DNA of 64,000 nucleotides, from the NCBI RefSeq assembly GCF_014640975.1, contig NZ_BMHO01000001.1, positions 1,188,166-1,252,165 on the forward strand, read 5' to 3'. Below, piece after piece: positions 40,056 through 48,930 of this stretch (position 1 is the first letter of the stretch; each line of letters opens with the position of its first letter). Source of the stretch: Microbacterium faecale. GTDB taxonomy: Bacteria > Actinomycetota > Actinomycetes > Actinomycetales > Microbacteriaceae. Made by a program: the position numbers and the translations under genes. The notes under the pieces were generated by a model. It did no database searches, was not told the DNA's origin, and saw nothing but the letters and a program-made list of their open reading frames with translations.

Positions 40056-40739
40056 TCAGGCGGTGGACCGCATGGAGTACAGCAGTTCTGGTCTGCCGGT
40101 GGCACCGTAGCGCGGGCTGCGTCGGGCGAGCCCGGACTCGACCAGGCGCTCCAGGTAGCGTCGTGCGCTCACCCGGGCCATGCCGAGGCGTTCCGCGACC
40201 TCCGTCGCCGAGAGCGGGTCTTCCGCGGCCCCCAACGTCTCGGCGACGCGTTCGAGCGTGAGGGGTGAGACGCCCTTGCGCTGTCCCGCGGCGACGACGG
40301 CGTCACGCCGCATCAGCGCGTCGACGTCGGCCTGTTCGAGATGGCCCGTGAACTGCGCGTCGCGCTGGTGCGCGTTCCAGACGTCGTCGAGCCGATCGTG
40401 AAGGGCCTGCATGGGAAACGGCTTGACGAGGTAGTGGTGCACGCCGTGCGCGCGAGCGAAGCGCACCGTGTCGAGGTCGCGTGCCGCCGTCACGGCGATC
40501 ACCTCCGCGCGGATCCCCGCCGCCCGAGCGCGTGCGAGAACCGTGGTTCCGGGCATGTCCGGAAGGAAGATGTCGAGGATGATGACCTCCGGAACAGCGT
40601 CGCTCATCGCCCGCAGTGCCTCGCCGCCCGTCACGGCGACGCCGATGGTCTCGAAGCGCGGATTGCGCGCGACGAAACCGCGCGTCACCTGGGCGACGGC
40701 GAAGTCATCCTCCACGATCAGCACGCCGAGCTTGTTCAC
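40056..40739 (-). CDS. citB: CitB/DcuR-type response regulator
   Basis: A 227-residue regulator with a standard receiver (LIVEDDFAVAQVT, phospho-Asp in IILDIFLPDMPG, Lys in YLVKPF) and a C-terminal HTH (LSATEVAERLGMARVSARRY). Partner of the kinase directly upstream, overlapping by 4 nt (GTGA). Expected to activate the divergent tricarboxylate transporter genes. The acid sensed could be citrate or a related di/tricarboxylate. Confidence 0.87.
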   Translation of the reverse strand: MNKLGVLIVEDDFAVAQVTRGFVARNPRFETIGVAVTGGEALRAMSDAVPEVIILDIFLPDMPGTTVLARARAAGIRAEVIAVTAARDLDTVRFARAHGVHHYLVKPFPMQALHDRLDDVWNAHQRDAQFTGHLEQADVDALMRRDAVVAAGQRKGVSPLTLERVAETLGAAEDPLSATEVAERLGMARVSARRYLERLVESGLARRSPRYGATGRPELLYSMRSTA

Positions 40740-42325
40740 GTGCGGCTCCGTTCTCTGACGGGAAGCGAGACGACGAACCGCGCCCCGCCGAGCGGGCTCT
40801 CCTCGACGTGGGAGGACCCGCCGAGGCGCGCGCACACCCGCCAGACGAGGGTCAGTCCGTAGCCGCGCGTGCGCTGCCCGTCCTTCGTCGAGTACCCGAG
40901 ATCGAAGATCCGCTCCGCCTCGCTGGCGTCCACGCCGGGGCCGGCATCGTCGATCGTGATCCGGACGGTCTCGTCCGACGCTCGGATGTCGAGTTCGATG
41001 CGCCCGCCGTGCGGCGACGCATCGAACGAGTTGTCGATGAGATTCCCGACGACGGTCACGAGATCCGCCCCCGCCACGGCGCCTTCGGCGATCGCCGATT
41101 CCGGGGTCACCTCGAAGTCGAGGCCGCGCTCGCGTGCCTGCGCCCGCTTCGCGAGCAGCAGGGCCGACAGCTCCACGTCCCGGATCCCGGCGTGGGCGTC
41201 GACGGACGTGATCGCACCCCCACTCGCGGCGCGATCGACCACGCGACGGGCGGCGTCGGCCTCCCCGAGATCGATGAGGCCACCGATCGTGTGCAGGGTG
41301 TTGGCGAACTCGTGCTGTTGGGCGCGCAGTCCTTCGGCGAGGCTCTGCGCGCCGGCCAGACGACGCAGCGCGTCGTCGACCTCGGTGCGATCCATGAGGA
41401 TCACCGCGGTGCCGACCCGACGCCCGCGCAGCTGGACGGGCGTCGCCCGGGCAAAGAGCACGCGCTCACCGGCGAGGATGAGGCGCTGTGGGTCGGCCTC
41501 ATGGTTGCGGGCGATCGCGACGAACTCCATCAGATCGTCGCCGAAGGCGTCTTCGCCTCGACTGCCGACGAGGTGCTCCGGAGCAGCGAGGCCGAGCAGT
41601 CTGACGGCCGCATCGTTGCAGATCGTGACCCGGCCCTCCTCGTCGAACGCCACGAGCCCCTCGCGGATCCCATGCAGCGTCGCCTCCCGGGTCTCGAGCA
41701 GCGAACGGATCTCCTCGGGCTCGAGATCGAAGATCCGTCGCCGGACGACGCGCGCGACGCCGGCAGCGGCGAGGACGCCCACGACCGCGGCGCCGCCGAG
41801 CACGAGGGCGAACCAGGACGCATCGCTCAGGAAGTCTTCGCGCAGCGTCGACTCGAGAATGCCGACGGAGACCTGTCCGAGGATCGCGCCGTCCGAGCCA
41901 TGAACGGGAACCTTCACGCGCCACGATTCGCCCAGCGTGCCCGTCTGCGTTCCCGAGTACGTCTTGCCCGAGAGCGCCACGCTCGGATCCGTCGACACCA
42001 TCTCGCCGATGCGCTCCGGGCTCGGGTGCGAGTAGCGGATGCCGTGCTCGTCCGTCACGACGATATAGGTGACGTTCGAGGCGTCCCGAATGAGCTCTGC
42101 GATCGGCTGGATGACCTGTTCGGGGCGCTCTGTCCCGTAGGCATCGAGGATCGTCGGCAGCGTCGCGACGGATTGGGCAACCGCCGTCATCCGCGCCTGG
42201 GACGCTTCGCGGATCTGCGCATTCTGCGCCGCGAGGGACACCACGCCGGCAGTGACCACGACGGCGAGCACGATGATCGCCTGCAACACGACGAGTTGCG
42301 TGCGGAGCGTCATCGCCTTCACCAC
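40736..42325 (-). CDS. citA: CitA/DcuS-type sensor histidine kinase
   Basis: A 529-residue membrane kinase with TM1 (residues ~12-34), an extracytoplasmic PDC/Cache-like sensor domain (~40-170), TM2 (~172-195), a cytoplasmic PAS (~210-310) and kinase core with the phospho-acceptor in RAQQHEFANTLHTIGGLI, then NLIDNSFDAS, DDAGPGVD and RGYGLTLVWRV. The GTG at 42325 is chosen because TACGAT lies 6 nt upstream (leaderless). Divergent from tctCBA. Confidence 0.88.
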   Translation of the reverse strand: MVKAMTLRTQLVVLQAIIVLAVVVTAGVVSLAAQNAQIREASQARMTAVAQSVATLPTILDAYGTERPEQVIQPIAELIRDASNVTYIVVTDEHGIRYSHPSPERIGEMVSTDPSVALSGKTYSGTQTGTLGESWRVKVPVHGSDGAILGQVSVGILESTLREDFLSDASWFALVLGGAAVVGVLAAAGVARVVRRRIFDLEPEEIRSLLETREATLHGIREGLVAFDEEGRVTICNDAAVRLLGLAAPEHLVGSRGEDAFGDDLMEFVAIARNHEADPQRLILAGERVLFARATPVQLRGRRVGTAVILMDRTEVDDALRRLAGAQSLAEGLRAQQHEFANTLHTIGGLIDLGEADAARRVVDRAASGGAITSVDAHAGIRDVELSALLLAKRAQARERGLDFEVTPESAIAEGAVAGADLVTVVGNLIDNSFDASPHGGRIELDIRASDETVRITIDDAGPGVDASEAERIFDLGYSTKDGQRTRGYGLTLVWRVCARLGGSSHVEESPLGGARFVVSLPVRERSRT

Positions 42326-42378
42326 GCCGTCATCGTATGCCGTTAGAGCCGCCCCTCGCGCGGAGAACGGGACCGCAA

Positions 42379-42407
42379 TGACCGAAAGTCTTCGGGCGTG
42401 ACCGAAA
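42379..42407. promoter_or_regulatory. direct repeat TGACCGAAA x2, candidate CitB site
   Basis: TGACCGAAA occurs at 42379-42387 and 42399-42407, exactly 20 bp apart, so on the same DNA face. Between them CCGAA-AGTC-TTCGG forms an inverted repeat. It lies in the divergent region between citA and tctC, upstream of a TACGCT box (a possible -10 near 42433). The regulatory role is inferred. Confidence 0.5.
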
Positions 42408-42492
42408 CCTCGTCGCCGCCGCGACGGCTCCGTACGCTCGGCAGCGGCCGTGGGGATGGTCCCGCGGCACCGAAGGACTCAAGGAGGAGCCC

Positions 42493-43503
42493 ATGACACA
42501 GCACACCACAGCACGACGACGCATCCTCGCACTCGGAGCCGTCGCCGCGGCGACCGCGCTGATGACGGCTTGCGCGGGCGGCGGTGGAGGCGGAGCCGAG
42601 GGTGCGGTCGACAGCCTCGCGGTCGTCGCGCCGGCGGACCCCGGTGGCGGCTGGGACCAGACCGCGCGGAGCTTCGCGCAGGCCGCGAACGACGAGGGGA
42701 TCGTGTCGTCCGCTCCCGTGACCAACATCGGCGGCGCCGGTGGGACGGTCGGGCTCGCGTCGCTCGCCACCGAATCGAACCCGCACACCCTCATGATCAC
42801 GGGAAGCGTGATGGTCGGCGCCGTCGAGACGAACGCGTCCGAGGACCGCATCGAAGACATGACGCCGATCGCGCGGCTGACGGAGGAGCCGCTCGTGCTC
42901 GTCGTCCCGGCCGACAGCCCGTACGAGAACGTCGGAGATTTCGTCGACGCATGGATCGACGAGGGCTCGGGCATGGCGATCACCGGCGGCTCCGCCGGCG
43001 GGATCGACCACATCCTTGCCGGGCTGCTGCTGCTCGAAGGCGGTCTGACGGCCACGGAAGTTCCGGACTCACTCAACTACATCGCGAACTCGGGTGGCGG
43101 CGAGGCAGTGACCCTGCTGCTGGGCGGGCAGGTCGACGCCGGGATCTCCGGTGTCGCCGAGTTCTCCGAGCAGGTCGCATCGGGCGACCTGCGTGCGCTC
43201 GCGGTGTCTTCCGGCGAGCCTGCGGAACTGCTGCCCGAGGTGCCGACCTTCGTCGATGAGGGCATTGACGTCACGCTGACGAACTGGCGCGGCCTGATCG
43301 CGCCGGGCGACATCTCGGACGAGGACAGGACGGCCCTGGAGGACGTCGTACAGAACGCTCACGACAGCGACGCCTGGGCCGAGACGCTCGAGACGAACGG
43401 CTGGACCGACGCCTTCCTCGTGGGGGACGAGTTCGACACCTTCCTCGCCGACGACATCGCCACGACCAAGGAGACGCTCGCGACGATCGGGCTGTTGGAA
43501 TGA
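42493..43503 (+). CDS. tctC: tripartite tricarboxylate transporter binding protein
   Basis: A 336-residue extracytoplasmic receptor of the TTT family. Signal peptide ends in the lipobox LMTAC followed by a Gly-rich spacer. Landmarks are PADPGGGWDQTAR near the N-terminus and NIGGAGGTVGLASLA. AAGGAG upstream. The control by a CitAB-like pair points to a citrate-type ligand, inferred only. Confidence 0.92.
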   Translation: MTQHTTARRRILALGAVAAATALMTACAGGGGGGAEGAVDSLAVVAPADPGGGWDQTARSFAQAANDEGIVSSAPVTNIGGAGGTVGLASLATESNPHTLMITGSVMVGAVETNASEDRIEDMTPIARLTEEPLVLVVPADSPYENVGDFVDAWIDEGSGMAITGGSAGGIDHILAGLLLLEGGLTATEVPDSLNYIANSGGGEAVTLLLGGQVDAGISGVAEFSEQVASGDLRALAVSSGEPAELLPEVPTFVDEGIDVTLTNWRGLIAPGDISDEDRTALEDVVQNAHDSDAWAETLETNGWTDAFLVGDEFDTFLADDIATTKETLATIGLLE

Positions 43504-44039
43504 GCAGCGAGACTGCCGCCCGCCAGGGGGCCTCGGCCCCCTGGCGGGCGCGCGTCGGGGAGCTGATCTTCGTCGGCGCGATCCTCGCGTTCGCCGCGCT
43601 CGGCGTCTTGCTGAGCGGCGCGATCCGCGAGCCGGTCGGATCCTCGAATGTGCTCGGTGCGCGCGTCCTGCCGTACATCGTGACGGCATTCATGTGCCTG
43701 ACCGCGCTCGCCGCGTTCATCGCGACGTTGCGGGGACGCGTGGGGACTCCCGAGGAGGGGGAGGACGTCGATGAATCCGTCGGCACGTCGTGGCGCACGG
43801 TCGCGCTGCTCGTGATCGCGTTCGCGTCGCTGATGGTCGTGATCCCGGTCGCCGGCTGGCCCGTTGCCGTCATGGTTCTCTTCACCGGGTCCGCTCTCGC
43901 GCTCGGCGCAAAGAGCTGGTGGCGCGCGCTCCTTATCGGCGCGGGACTCGGGATCCTGACCCAGGTGCTGTTCGGGATCCTTCTCGGGCTCTCGCTGCCG
44001 GCCTTCGGCGAATACCTCCCGGAGGTCTTCCGTGGATAG
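43500..44039 (+). CDS. tctB: tripartite tricarboxylate transporter small membrane subunit
   Basis: A 179-residue protein with four predicted TM segments (about residues 19-40, 58-77, 98-128 and 138-160) as in TctB. ATGA overlap with tctC. A very strong hairpin sits at codons 7-17. Confidence 0.88.
   Translation: MSSETAARQGASAPWRARVGELIFVGAILAFAALGVLLSGAIREPVGSSNVLGARVLPYIVTAFMCLTALAAFIATLRGRVGTPEEGEDVDESVGTSWRTVALLVIAFASLMVVIPVAGWPVAVMVLFTGSALALGAKSWWRALLIGAGLGILTQVLFGILLGLSLPAFGEYLPEVFRG
43518..43549 (+). other. strong hairpin inside the start of tctB
   Basis: A 15-bp perfect inverted repeat with a 2-nt spacer (GCCCGCCAGGGGGCC and its complement) within the first codons of tctB. It may lower expression of tctBA relative to tctC, or be an accident of Ala/Arg/Gly codons. 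No T-run follows. Confidence 0.45.
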
Positions 44040-45606
44040 CCTGCAGCTGCTCCTCGACGGCTTTGCGACGGCGATCCAGCCCCAGTATCTCGCCTTCGCT
44101 TTCCTCGGCGCGATCCTCGGTACCGCCGTCGGCGTGCTGCCCGGCATCGGCCCGGCCATGACGGTGGCGCTGCTGTTGCCGCTCACGTACACGCTCGACG
44201 TGACGAGCGCGATCATCATGTTCGCCGGCATCTACTACGGCGGCATGTACGGCGGATCGACGACCTCGATCCTGTTGAACACGCCGGGCGAATCGGCGTC
44301 GATCGTGACGGCGCTCGAAGGAAACAAGATGGCGCGCGCTGGACGCGCCACCGCCGCGCTCGCGACCGCCGCGGTGGGATCCTTCATCGCCGGCACGATC
44401 GCCACGGTGCTGCTGACCGTCGCCGCCCCCGTGATCGCCGACTTCGCGGTGACGCTCGGGCCGGCCGACTACTTCGCGCTCATGATCGTCGCCTTCCTCA
44501 CCGTGGGCGCCCTGCTCGGCGGTAGCGCCGTGCGCGGCCTCGTGTCGCTGGGGCTCGGACTGTTCATCGGCCTCGTCGGCACCGACACCCTCACGGGACA
44601 GGCGCGGTTCACCTTCGGAATCGCCAACCTCGGCGACGGCATCGACGTCGTCATCGTGGCGGTCGGACTCTTCGCCGTCGGAGAGGCGCTCTACGTCGGA
44701 TCGCGCATGCGGCATGGCGAGCTGCCGATCATCCCCGTGTCCGGCAAGTGGCGCACGTGGATGACGCGCAGCGACTGGAAGAGGTCGTGGCGGCCGTGGC
44801 TCCGCGGGACGGCGATCGGGTTCCCGATTGGTTCGATCCCCGCGGGTGGGGCGGACGTCGCCACCTTCCTGTCCTATGCGACCGAGCGGCGGCTCGCGAA
44901 GAAGCCGTACCGCAAGCAGTTCGGAAAGGGCGCGATCGAGGGCGTTGCCGGACCGGAGGCCGCGAACAACGCGGCGGCGGCCGGTGTGCTCGTGCCGCTG
45001 CTGACGCTCGGGCTGCCGACGACGGCGACGGCCGCGATCATCATCTCGGCCTTCCAGACCTACGGGATCCGGCCGGGGCCGCTGCTGTTCGACTCGCAGC
45101 CGGCGCTCGTCTGGGCGCTCGTGGCGAGTCTCTACATCGGCAACCTCGTGCTCGTGATCCTGAACCTGCCGCTCGTTGGCATGTGGGCGAAGGTGTTGCA
45201 GATCCCGCGTCCGTACCTGTACGCGGGGATCCTCGTGTTCGCCGGCCTCGGCGCGTACGCCGCGAACTTCACGGTGTTCGACATCGGCATCCTCCTCGTG
45301 CTGGGCGTGATCGGCTTCCTGATGCGCCGGCACGGCTACCCGGTTGCGCCGATGGTGGTCGGGGCGATCCTCGGTCCGATGGCCGAGGAACAGCTGCGTA
45401 AGGCGATGGCGATCAGCCAGGGCGACCCGATGATCCTCATCCAGGGGGTTCCGTCGATGGTCATCTACGGCGCGATGGCGGTGCTGCTCGTCCTCGCGCT
45501 GTGGCTCAAGCGACGGCAGCGGATCTACGAGGAGCGGCTTCCCGACATCGACACGACCGCGATCCGCCAGATCGAGGACGACATCGAGCGGGAGACCCGG
45601 CGGTGA
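44032..45606 (+). CDS. tctA: tripartite tricarboxylate transporter large membrane subunit
   Basis: A 524-residue protein with about 10-12 TM segments. Family landmarks are [40 protein letters not shown] and the second repeat around [21 protein letters not shown]. It overlaps tctB by 8 nt. Completes the uptake system; energy comes from an ion gradient in this family. Confidence 0.93.
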   Translation: MDSLQLLLDGFATAIQPQYLAFAFLGAILGTAVGVLPGIGPAMTVALLLPLTYTLDVTSAIIMFAGIYYGGMYGGSTTSILLNTPGESASIVTALEGNKMARAGRATAALATAAVGSFIAGTIATVLLTVAAPVIADFAVTLGPADYFALMIVAFLTVGALLGGSAVRGLVSLGLGLFIGLVGTDTLTGQARFTFGIANLGDGIDVVIVAVGLFAVGEALYVGSRMRHGELPIIPVSGKWRTWMTRSDWKRSWRPWLRGTAIGFPIGSIPAGGADVATFLSYATERRLAKKPYRKQFGKGAIEGVAGPEAANNAAAAGVLVPLLTLGLPTTATAAIIISAFQTYGIRPGPLLFDSQPALVWALVASLYIGNLVLVILNLPLVGMWAKVLQIPRPYLYAGILVFAGLGAYAANFTVFDIGILLVLGVIGFLMRRHGYPVAPMVVGAILGPMAEEQLRKAMAISQGDPMILIQGVPSMVIYGAMAVLLVLALWLKRRQRIYEERLPDIDTTAIRQIEDDIERETRR

Positions 45607-45637
45607 ACGGGCGCGGCTGGGGCGGCCCGACGTCGCC

Positions 45638-47374
45638 TCAGTCGCGCGCCAGGGGGAAGGCGACCTGGAACGTCGCGCCCCCACCCGGCGTCTCGAATAC
45701 CGCGACGGCGCCGCCGAGTCGCTTGACGATGGACGCGACGATCGCGAGCCCGAGCCCGCTGCCGCCCGTCTCTCGCGTGCGTGACGTGTCGGCGCGCCAG
45801 AAGCGCTCGAAGATCTTCTCGCGGATCTCGGACGGGATGCCCTCGCCGTGGTCGATCACCGAGATCCAGCCCATGTCTGTGTCGACGTCGACGCCGACCT
45901 CGAGCTCGATCGGAGAATCCGGGGCGCTGTAACGGCGCGCGTTTCCGAGGAGGTTCGAGATGACCTGCTGGATCGGCTCCTCGGCGCCGCGCACGATCGG
46001 GGGCACCTCGACCGGCTTTCCCTCCTCGGGCGTCGAGAAGTCGATCTGCGGTCGGTCATCACGCGTCCGCCGCCGCAGGAACGAGCGCGTCTGCTGCTGC
46101 GCGCGCGACAGCGCCGCGGACCCTGCACTGATCGCGCCGAGCAGCCCTGTCGTCGGCCGCGTCGCGTCAGGCTCCGCTGGGGCGGGGGAGGGAGGCGGCG
46201 GGTCGAGCTGTCCGCGCGCGCTTTCGGAGAGGATCGTGATCGGCCCGGTGAGCGCCTCGAACGTCGTGTCGTTCACGTTCACCTGGCGCGCCGGATCCGC
46301 CGCAGTGACGTCGAGTGCGGCGTCGCGGGCGATCTGCCGCAGGTCGACGTCAGCGATCTCGATCGCGCGGCGCTCGTCAAGGCGCGCGAGGGAGAGCAGG
46401 TCTTCGACGAGCGAGCCCATCCGCCGCGCCTCCTTCTCGATCCGCTCCATTGCGCGCGCGACATCTTCCGGAGACTGCATCGCGCCCATCCGGTACAGCT
46501 CCGCGTAGCCGCGCACACTCACGAGCGGGGTGCGCAGTTCGTGGCTCGCGTCGCCGATGAAGCGTCGCATCTTCTCGACGGTCGCGTCGCGCTCCGAGAA
46601 CGACTCGTCGAGCCGGTCGAGCATCGCATTGATGGCGAGATTGAGGCGGCCGACCTCGGTGGCCGGCTCGACGTCGGTCATGCGCTGGTCGAGGTTGCCC
46701 TCGGTGATGCTCATCGCCGTCCGCTCGACCTGGCCCAATCGACGGAACGCGAGGGTGACGAGCCAGCGTGTGCCGAGCGCGCCGACAAGCAGCGTGATGA
46801 TCGACATCGTCGTGAACACGCCGATGTACGTGCCAACGAAGTCGTCGGTGTCGTCGAGCGGCAGAGCGACGAGCTGTGCGTGGAGCGTGCTCGATTCGAC
46901 CCCGTCGAGCTGGATCGGTGCGATCGCAGCGCGGTATTCGGATCCGGAGATCGTCTCGAGTGTGAACGGGCGATCCTGGTTCAGAAACGCGTCCTGCACC
47001 GTCAGCTCGGTCGGGAAGATCGGGTCGCGTGCGGGTCCTTCATTGCCGCCGGCGACGGACTTCAGACGCCCCTCGTCGTCATAGATCGCGACGATGTAGT
47101 CGAATCGTGGCTCGGGAGCCTTCGGCGTGAACGCCATCGTTCCGGACTCCGGAACCTCGGTCACGTCGAAGACGGTCTCGTACACATCGGTTCCCGCCAG
47201 CTGCGTCACCGCGGAGTCGACGTTGCCGCGCAGCAGCGACTGAAGGACGGGCAGTGCGCCGAAGCCAGCGGCCAGGAGACCGGCGGCGAGGACACCGACC
47301 GTGACCCCGGTGATCTTCGCGCGGAGGCTCGTGCGCCGCCACCACCGGGTGAACGGATCAGAGCGCGTGGCCAG
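45638..47374 (-). CDS. sensor histidine kinase with probable CTG start
   Basis: A 578-residue kinase: N-terminal TRWWRRTSLRAKITGVTV leads into TM1, followed by an extracytoplasmic sensor, TM2 (VFTTMSIITLLVGALGTRWL), a HAMP domain, HisKA (DASHELRTPLVSVRGYAELY), and ATPase motifs NLLGNARRYS, DHGEGIPSE and GSGLGLAIV. The reading frame is open right up to the TGA of the response regulator but has no ATG, GTG or TTG before TM1. A CTG at 47374 with GAGGG 6 nt upstream is the best start. A Pro-rich insert of about 80 residues separates HisKA and the ATPase core. The next GTG (47209) would remove TM1. Confidence 0.82.
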   Translation of the reverse strand: MATRSDPFTRWWRRTSLRAKITGVTVGVLAAGLLAAGFGALPVLQSLLRGNVDSAVTQLAGTDVYETVFDVTEVPESGTMAFTPKAPEPRFDYIVAIYDDEGRLKSVAGGNEGPARDPIFPTELTVQDAFLNQDRPFTLETISGSEYRAAIAPIQLDGVESSTLHAQLVALPLDDTDDFVGTYIGVFTTMSIITLLVGALGTRWLVTLAFRRLGQVERTAMSITEGNLDQRMTDVEPATEVGRLNLAINAMLDRLDESFSERDATVEKMRRFIGDASHELRTPLVSVRGYAELYRMGAMQSPEDVARAMERIEKEARRMGSLVEDLLSLARLDERRAIEIADVDLRQIARDAALDVTAADPARQVNVNDTTFEALTGPITILSESARGQLDPPPPSPAPAEPDATRPTTGLLGAISAGSAALSRAQQQTRSFLRRRTRDDRPQIDFSTPEEGKPVEVPPIVRGAEEPIQQVISNLLGNARRYSAPDSPIELEVGVDVDTDMGWISVIDHGEGIPSEIREKIFERFWRADTSRTRETGGSGLGLAIVASIVKRLGGAVAVFETPGGGATFQVAFPLARD

Positions 47375-47383
47375 GGCAGGCCC

Positions 47384-48076
47384 TCAGAGCTTGTCGACCT
47401 TGAGCATGTAGCCGAAGCCGCGCTTGGTCTGGATCAGCGATTCCGACGTGTGCGGGTCGATCTTGCGGCGCAGATACGAGATGTAGCTCTCGACGATGCC
47501 GGCATCGCCATTGAAGTCGTACTCCCATACGTGGTCGAGGATCTGCGCCTTCGACAGCACGCGGTTCGGATTGAGCATGAGGTAGCGCAGCAGCTTGAAC
47601 TCGGTCGGGCTGAGGTCGATCGGCGTGTCGCCGACGTAGACGTCGTGCGTGTCCTGGTCCATCGTCAGCTCGCCGCTGCGGATGACGGACTCCTCGTCCT
47701 CCGACTGCATCGTGCGGCGCAGCACGGCCTGGATCCGCGCGACGATCTCGTCGAGGCTGAATGGCTTGGTCACATAGTCGTCGCCGCCGACGTTGAGACC
47801 CTTGATCTTGTCGTCGGTCTCGTCCTTGGCGGTGAGGAAGATGATCGGCGCGGTGTAACCCGCGTCGCGGAGGCGCTTGGTCACGCTGAAGCCGTTCATG
47901 TCCGGGAGCATGACGTCGAGGACGATGAGATCCGGTTCTTCCTCGAGCACAGCTGAGATCGTCTGTGCGCCGTTGATGACGGTCCTGACCTGGAAACCCG
48001 CGAAGCGGAGGCTCTGCGAGAGCAGGTCTCGGATGTTGGGCTCGTCGTCGACTACGAGAATTCGCGCTGCGGTCAT
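47384..48076 (-). CDS. OmpR-family response regulator (TcrX/TrcR-like)
   Basis: A 230-residue regulator with receiver motifs VVDDEPNIRDLL, LDVMLPDMNG (phospho-Asp) and VTKPFSLDEI, and a winged helix DLSPTEFKLLRYLMLNPNRV ... TKRGFGYMLKVDKL. Partner of the kinase 9 bp downstream. A CATAAT box 7 nt before the ATG (48076) could be its -10. The signal is unknown. Divergent from the GntR gene. Confidence 0.9.
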   Translation of the reverse strand: MTAARILVVDDEPNIRDLLSQSLRFAGFQVRTVINGAQTISAVLEEEPDLIVLDVMLPDMNGFSVTKRLRDAGYTAPIIFLTAKDETDDKIKGLNVGGDDYVTKPFSLDEIVARIQAVLRRTMQSEDEESVIRSGELTMDQDTHDVYVGDTPIDLSPTEFKLLRYLMLNPNRVLSKAQILDHVWEYDFNGDAGIVESYISYLRRKIDPHTSESLIQTKRGFGYMLKVDKL

Positions 48077-48248
48077 GCCCCCCATTATGGCGATGAATGG
48101 ACCGGATGTGGGGTTTTCAGGCCCGATCGGCCGAATCGGGCCTCGTGTGCGCCTCTGCGCAGGTGCGACGCGCCGGTGGCCGGTGCTGGACCTGAATGTG
48201 TACGTAAGGGGTCGGTTTGTGAGATTAGCCCGCGCGCTGGGGTATTTA

Positions 48249-48256
48249 TGTATACA
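48249..48256. promoter_or_regulatory. GntR-type operator over the prp operon promoter
   Basis: The palindrome TGTATACA matches the pattern commonly bound by GntR/FadR regulators. It overlaps the -10 TACACT (48253-58), which lies 6 nt before the regulator ATG. Binding would block the promoter, implying autorepression and control of prpDBC. Confidence 0.5.
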
Positions 48257-48264
48257 CTGACCGT

Positions 48265-48930
48265 ATGGTGACCCTCGAGCAGTCACAGCCGAAGGCGGGC
48301 GAACGCGCCTATGCGCAATTGCTGGACGAGATCCAGTCCGGCGCGCTGCCCGCCGGAACCGTCCTTGCCGAGATGGAACAGGCCGCGCGCCTGCACGTCA
48401 GCCGCACGCCCCTGCGTGAAGCGCTGCGCCGCCTCGTGGCCGACGGTCTCGTCGTGCAGCAATCGCCGCGCGTCACCGTCGTGGCCCCGATCGACGCCCA
48501 CGACATCCGGGCGCTCTTCGAGATGCGCCGCGCGCTCGAGGAGTCCGCGGCGCGCATCGCAGCGGAGCGCGGCGACGCCGCGCGTTTCGCCGCGCTTGCC
48601 GACGAGCTCACCGCCGCCCGCCTCGACGGGGAGACCGGGCGCGACGCGTACTACGACCTCATCTCCCGTTTCGACGTCGAGCTCGATCGGGCCGTCGCCA
48701 ACGACTACATCGCCTCGGCCCTGCGCACCGTGCGCGCGCACCTCGTGCGCGTGCGCCGCATGGCCCGCGACCGTCCCGAACGACTCACGGCTTCCGTCGC
48801 CGAGCACCTTCTGATCGCTCGCGCGCTCGCCGCCCGCGACGGCGACCTCGCCGCGCATGCCACGCACGTGCACCTCCACAATGCCCTCGCGAGCATCCTC
48901 GCGAACCTCGAGAACGAAGGATCCGCATGA
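48265..48930 (+). CDS. GntR-family regulator (FCD type) of the prp operon
   Basis: A 221-residue protein with an N-terminal winged HTH ([20 protein letters not shown]) and an all-helical FCD ligand domain containing the metal-binding arginine/histidine pattern. It overlaps prpD by 4 nt, so it is the first gene of the methylcitrate operon and presumably senses a propionate-derived metabolite. Leaderless start: TACACT, 6 nt, ATG. Confidence 0.88.
   Translation: MVTLEQSQPKAGERAYAQLLDEIQSGALPAGTVLAEMEQAARLHVSRTPLREALRRLVADGLVVQQSPRVTVVAPIDAHDIRALFEMRRALEESAARIAAERGDAARFAALADELTAARLDGETGRDAYYDLISRFDVELDRAVANDYIASALRTVRAHLVRVRRMARDRPERLTASVAEHLLIARALAARDGDLAAHATHVHLHNALASILANLENEGSA

Noticed and set aside
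40616..42346. 576-residue plus-strand frame
   Set aside because: Antisense shadow of the CitA-type kinase.
45848..47956. 702-residue open frame on the plus strand
   Set aside because: It runs antisense to the histidine kinase and response regulator, which have clear domains. No domain is visible in this frame.
48119..48143. 9-bp inverted repeat (AGGCCCGAT/ATCGGGCCT) between divergent regulators
   Set aside because: It is too short and too far from either -10 to be assigned a role. No terminator is needed there.
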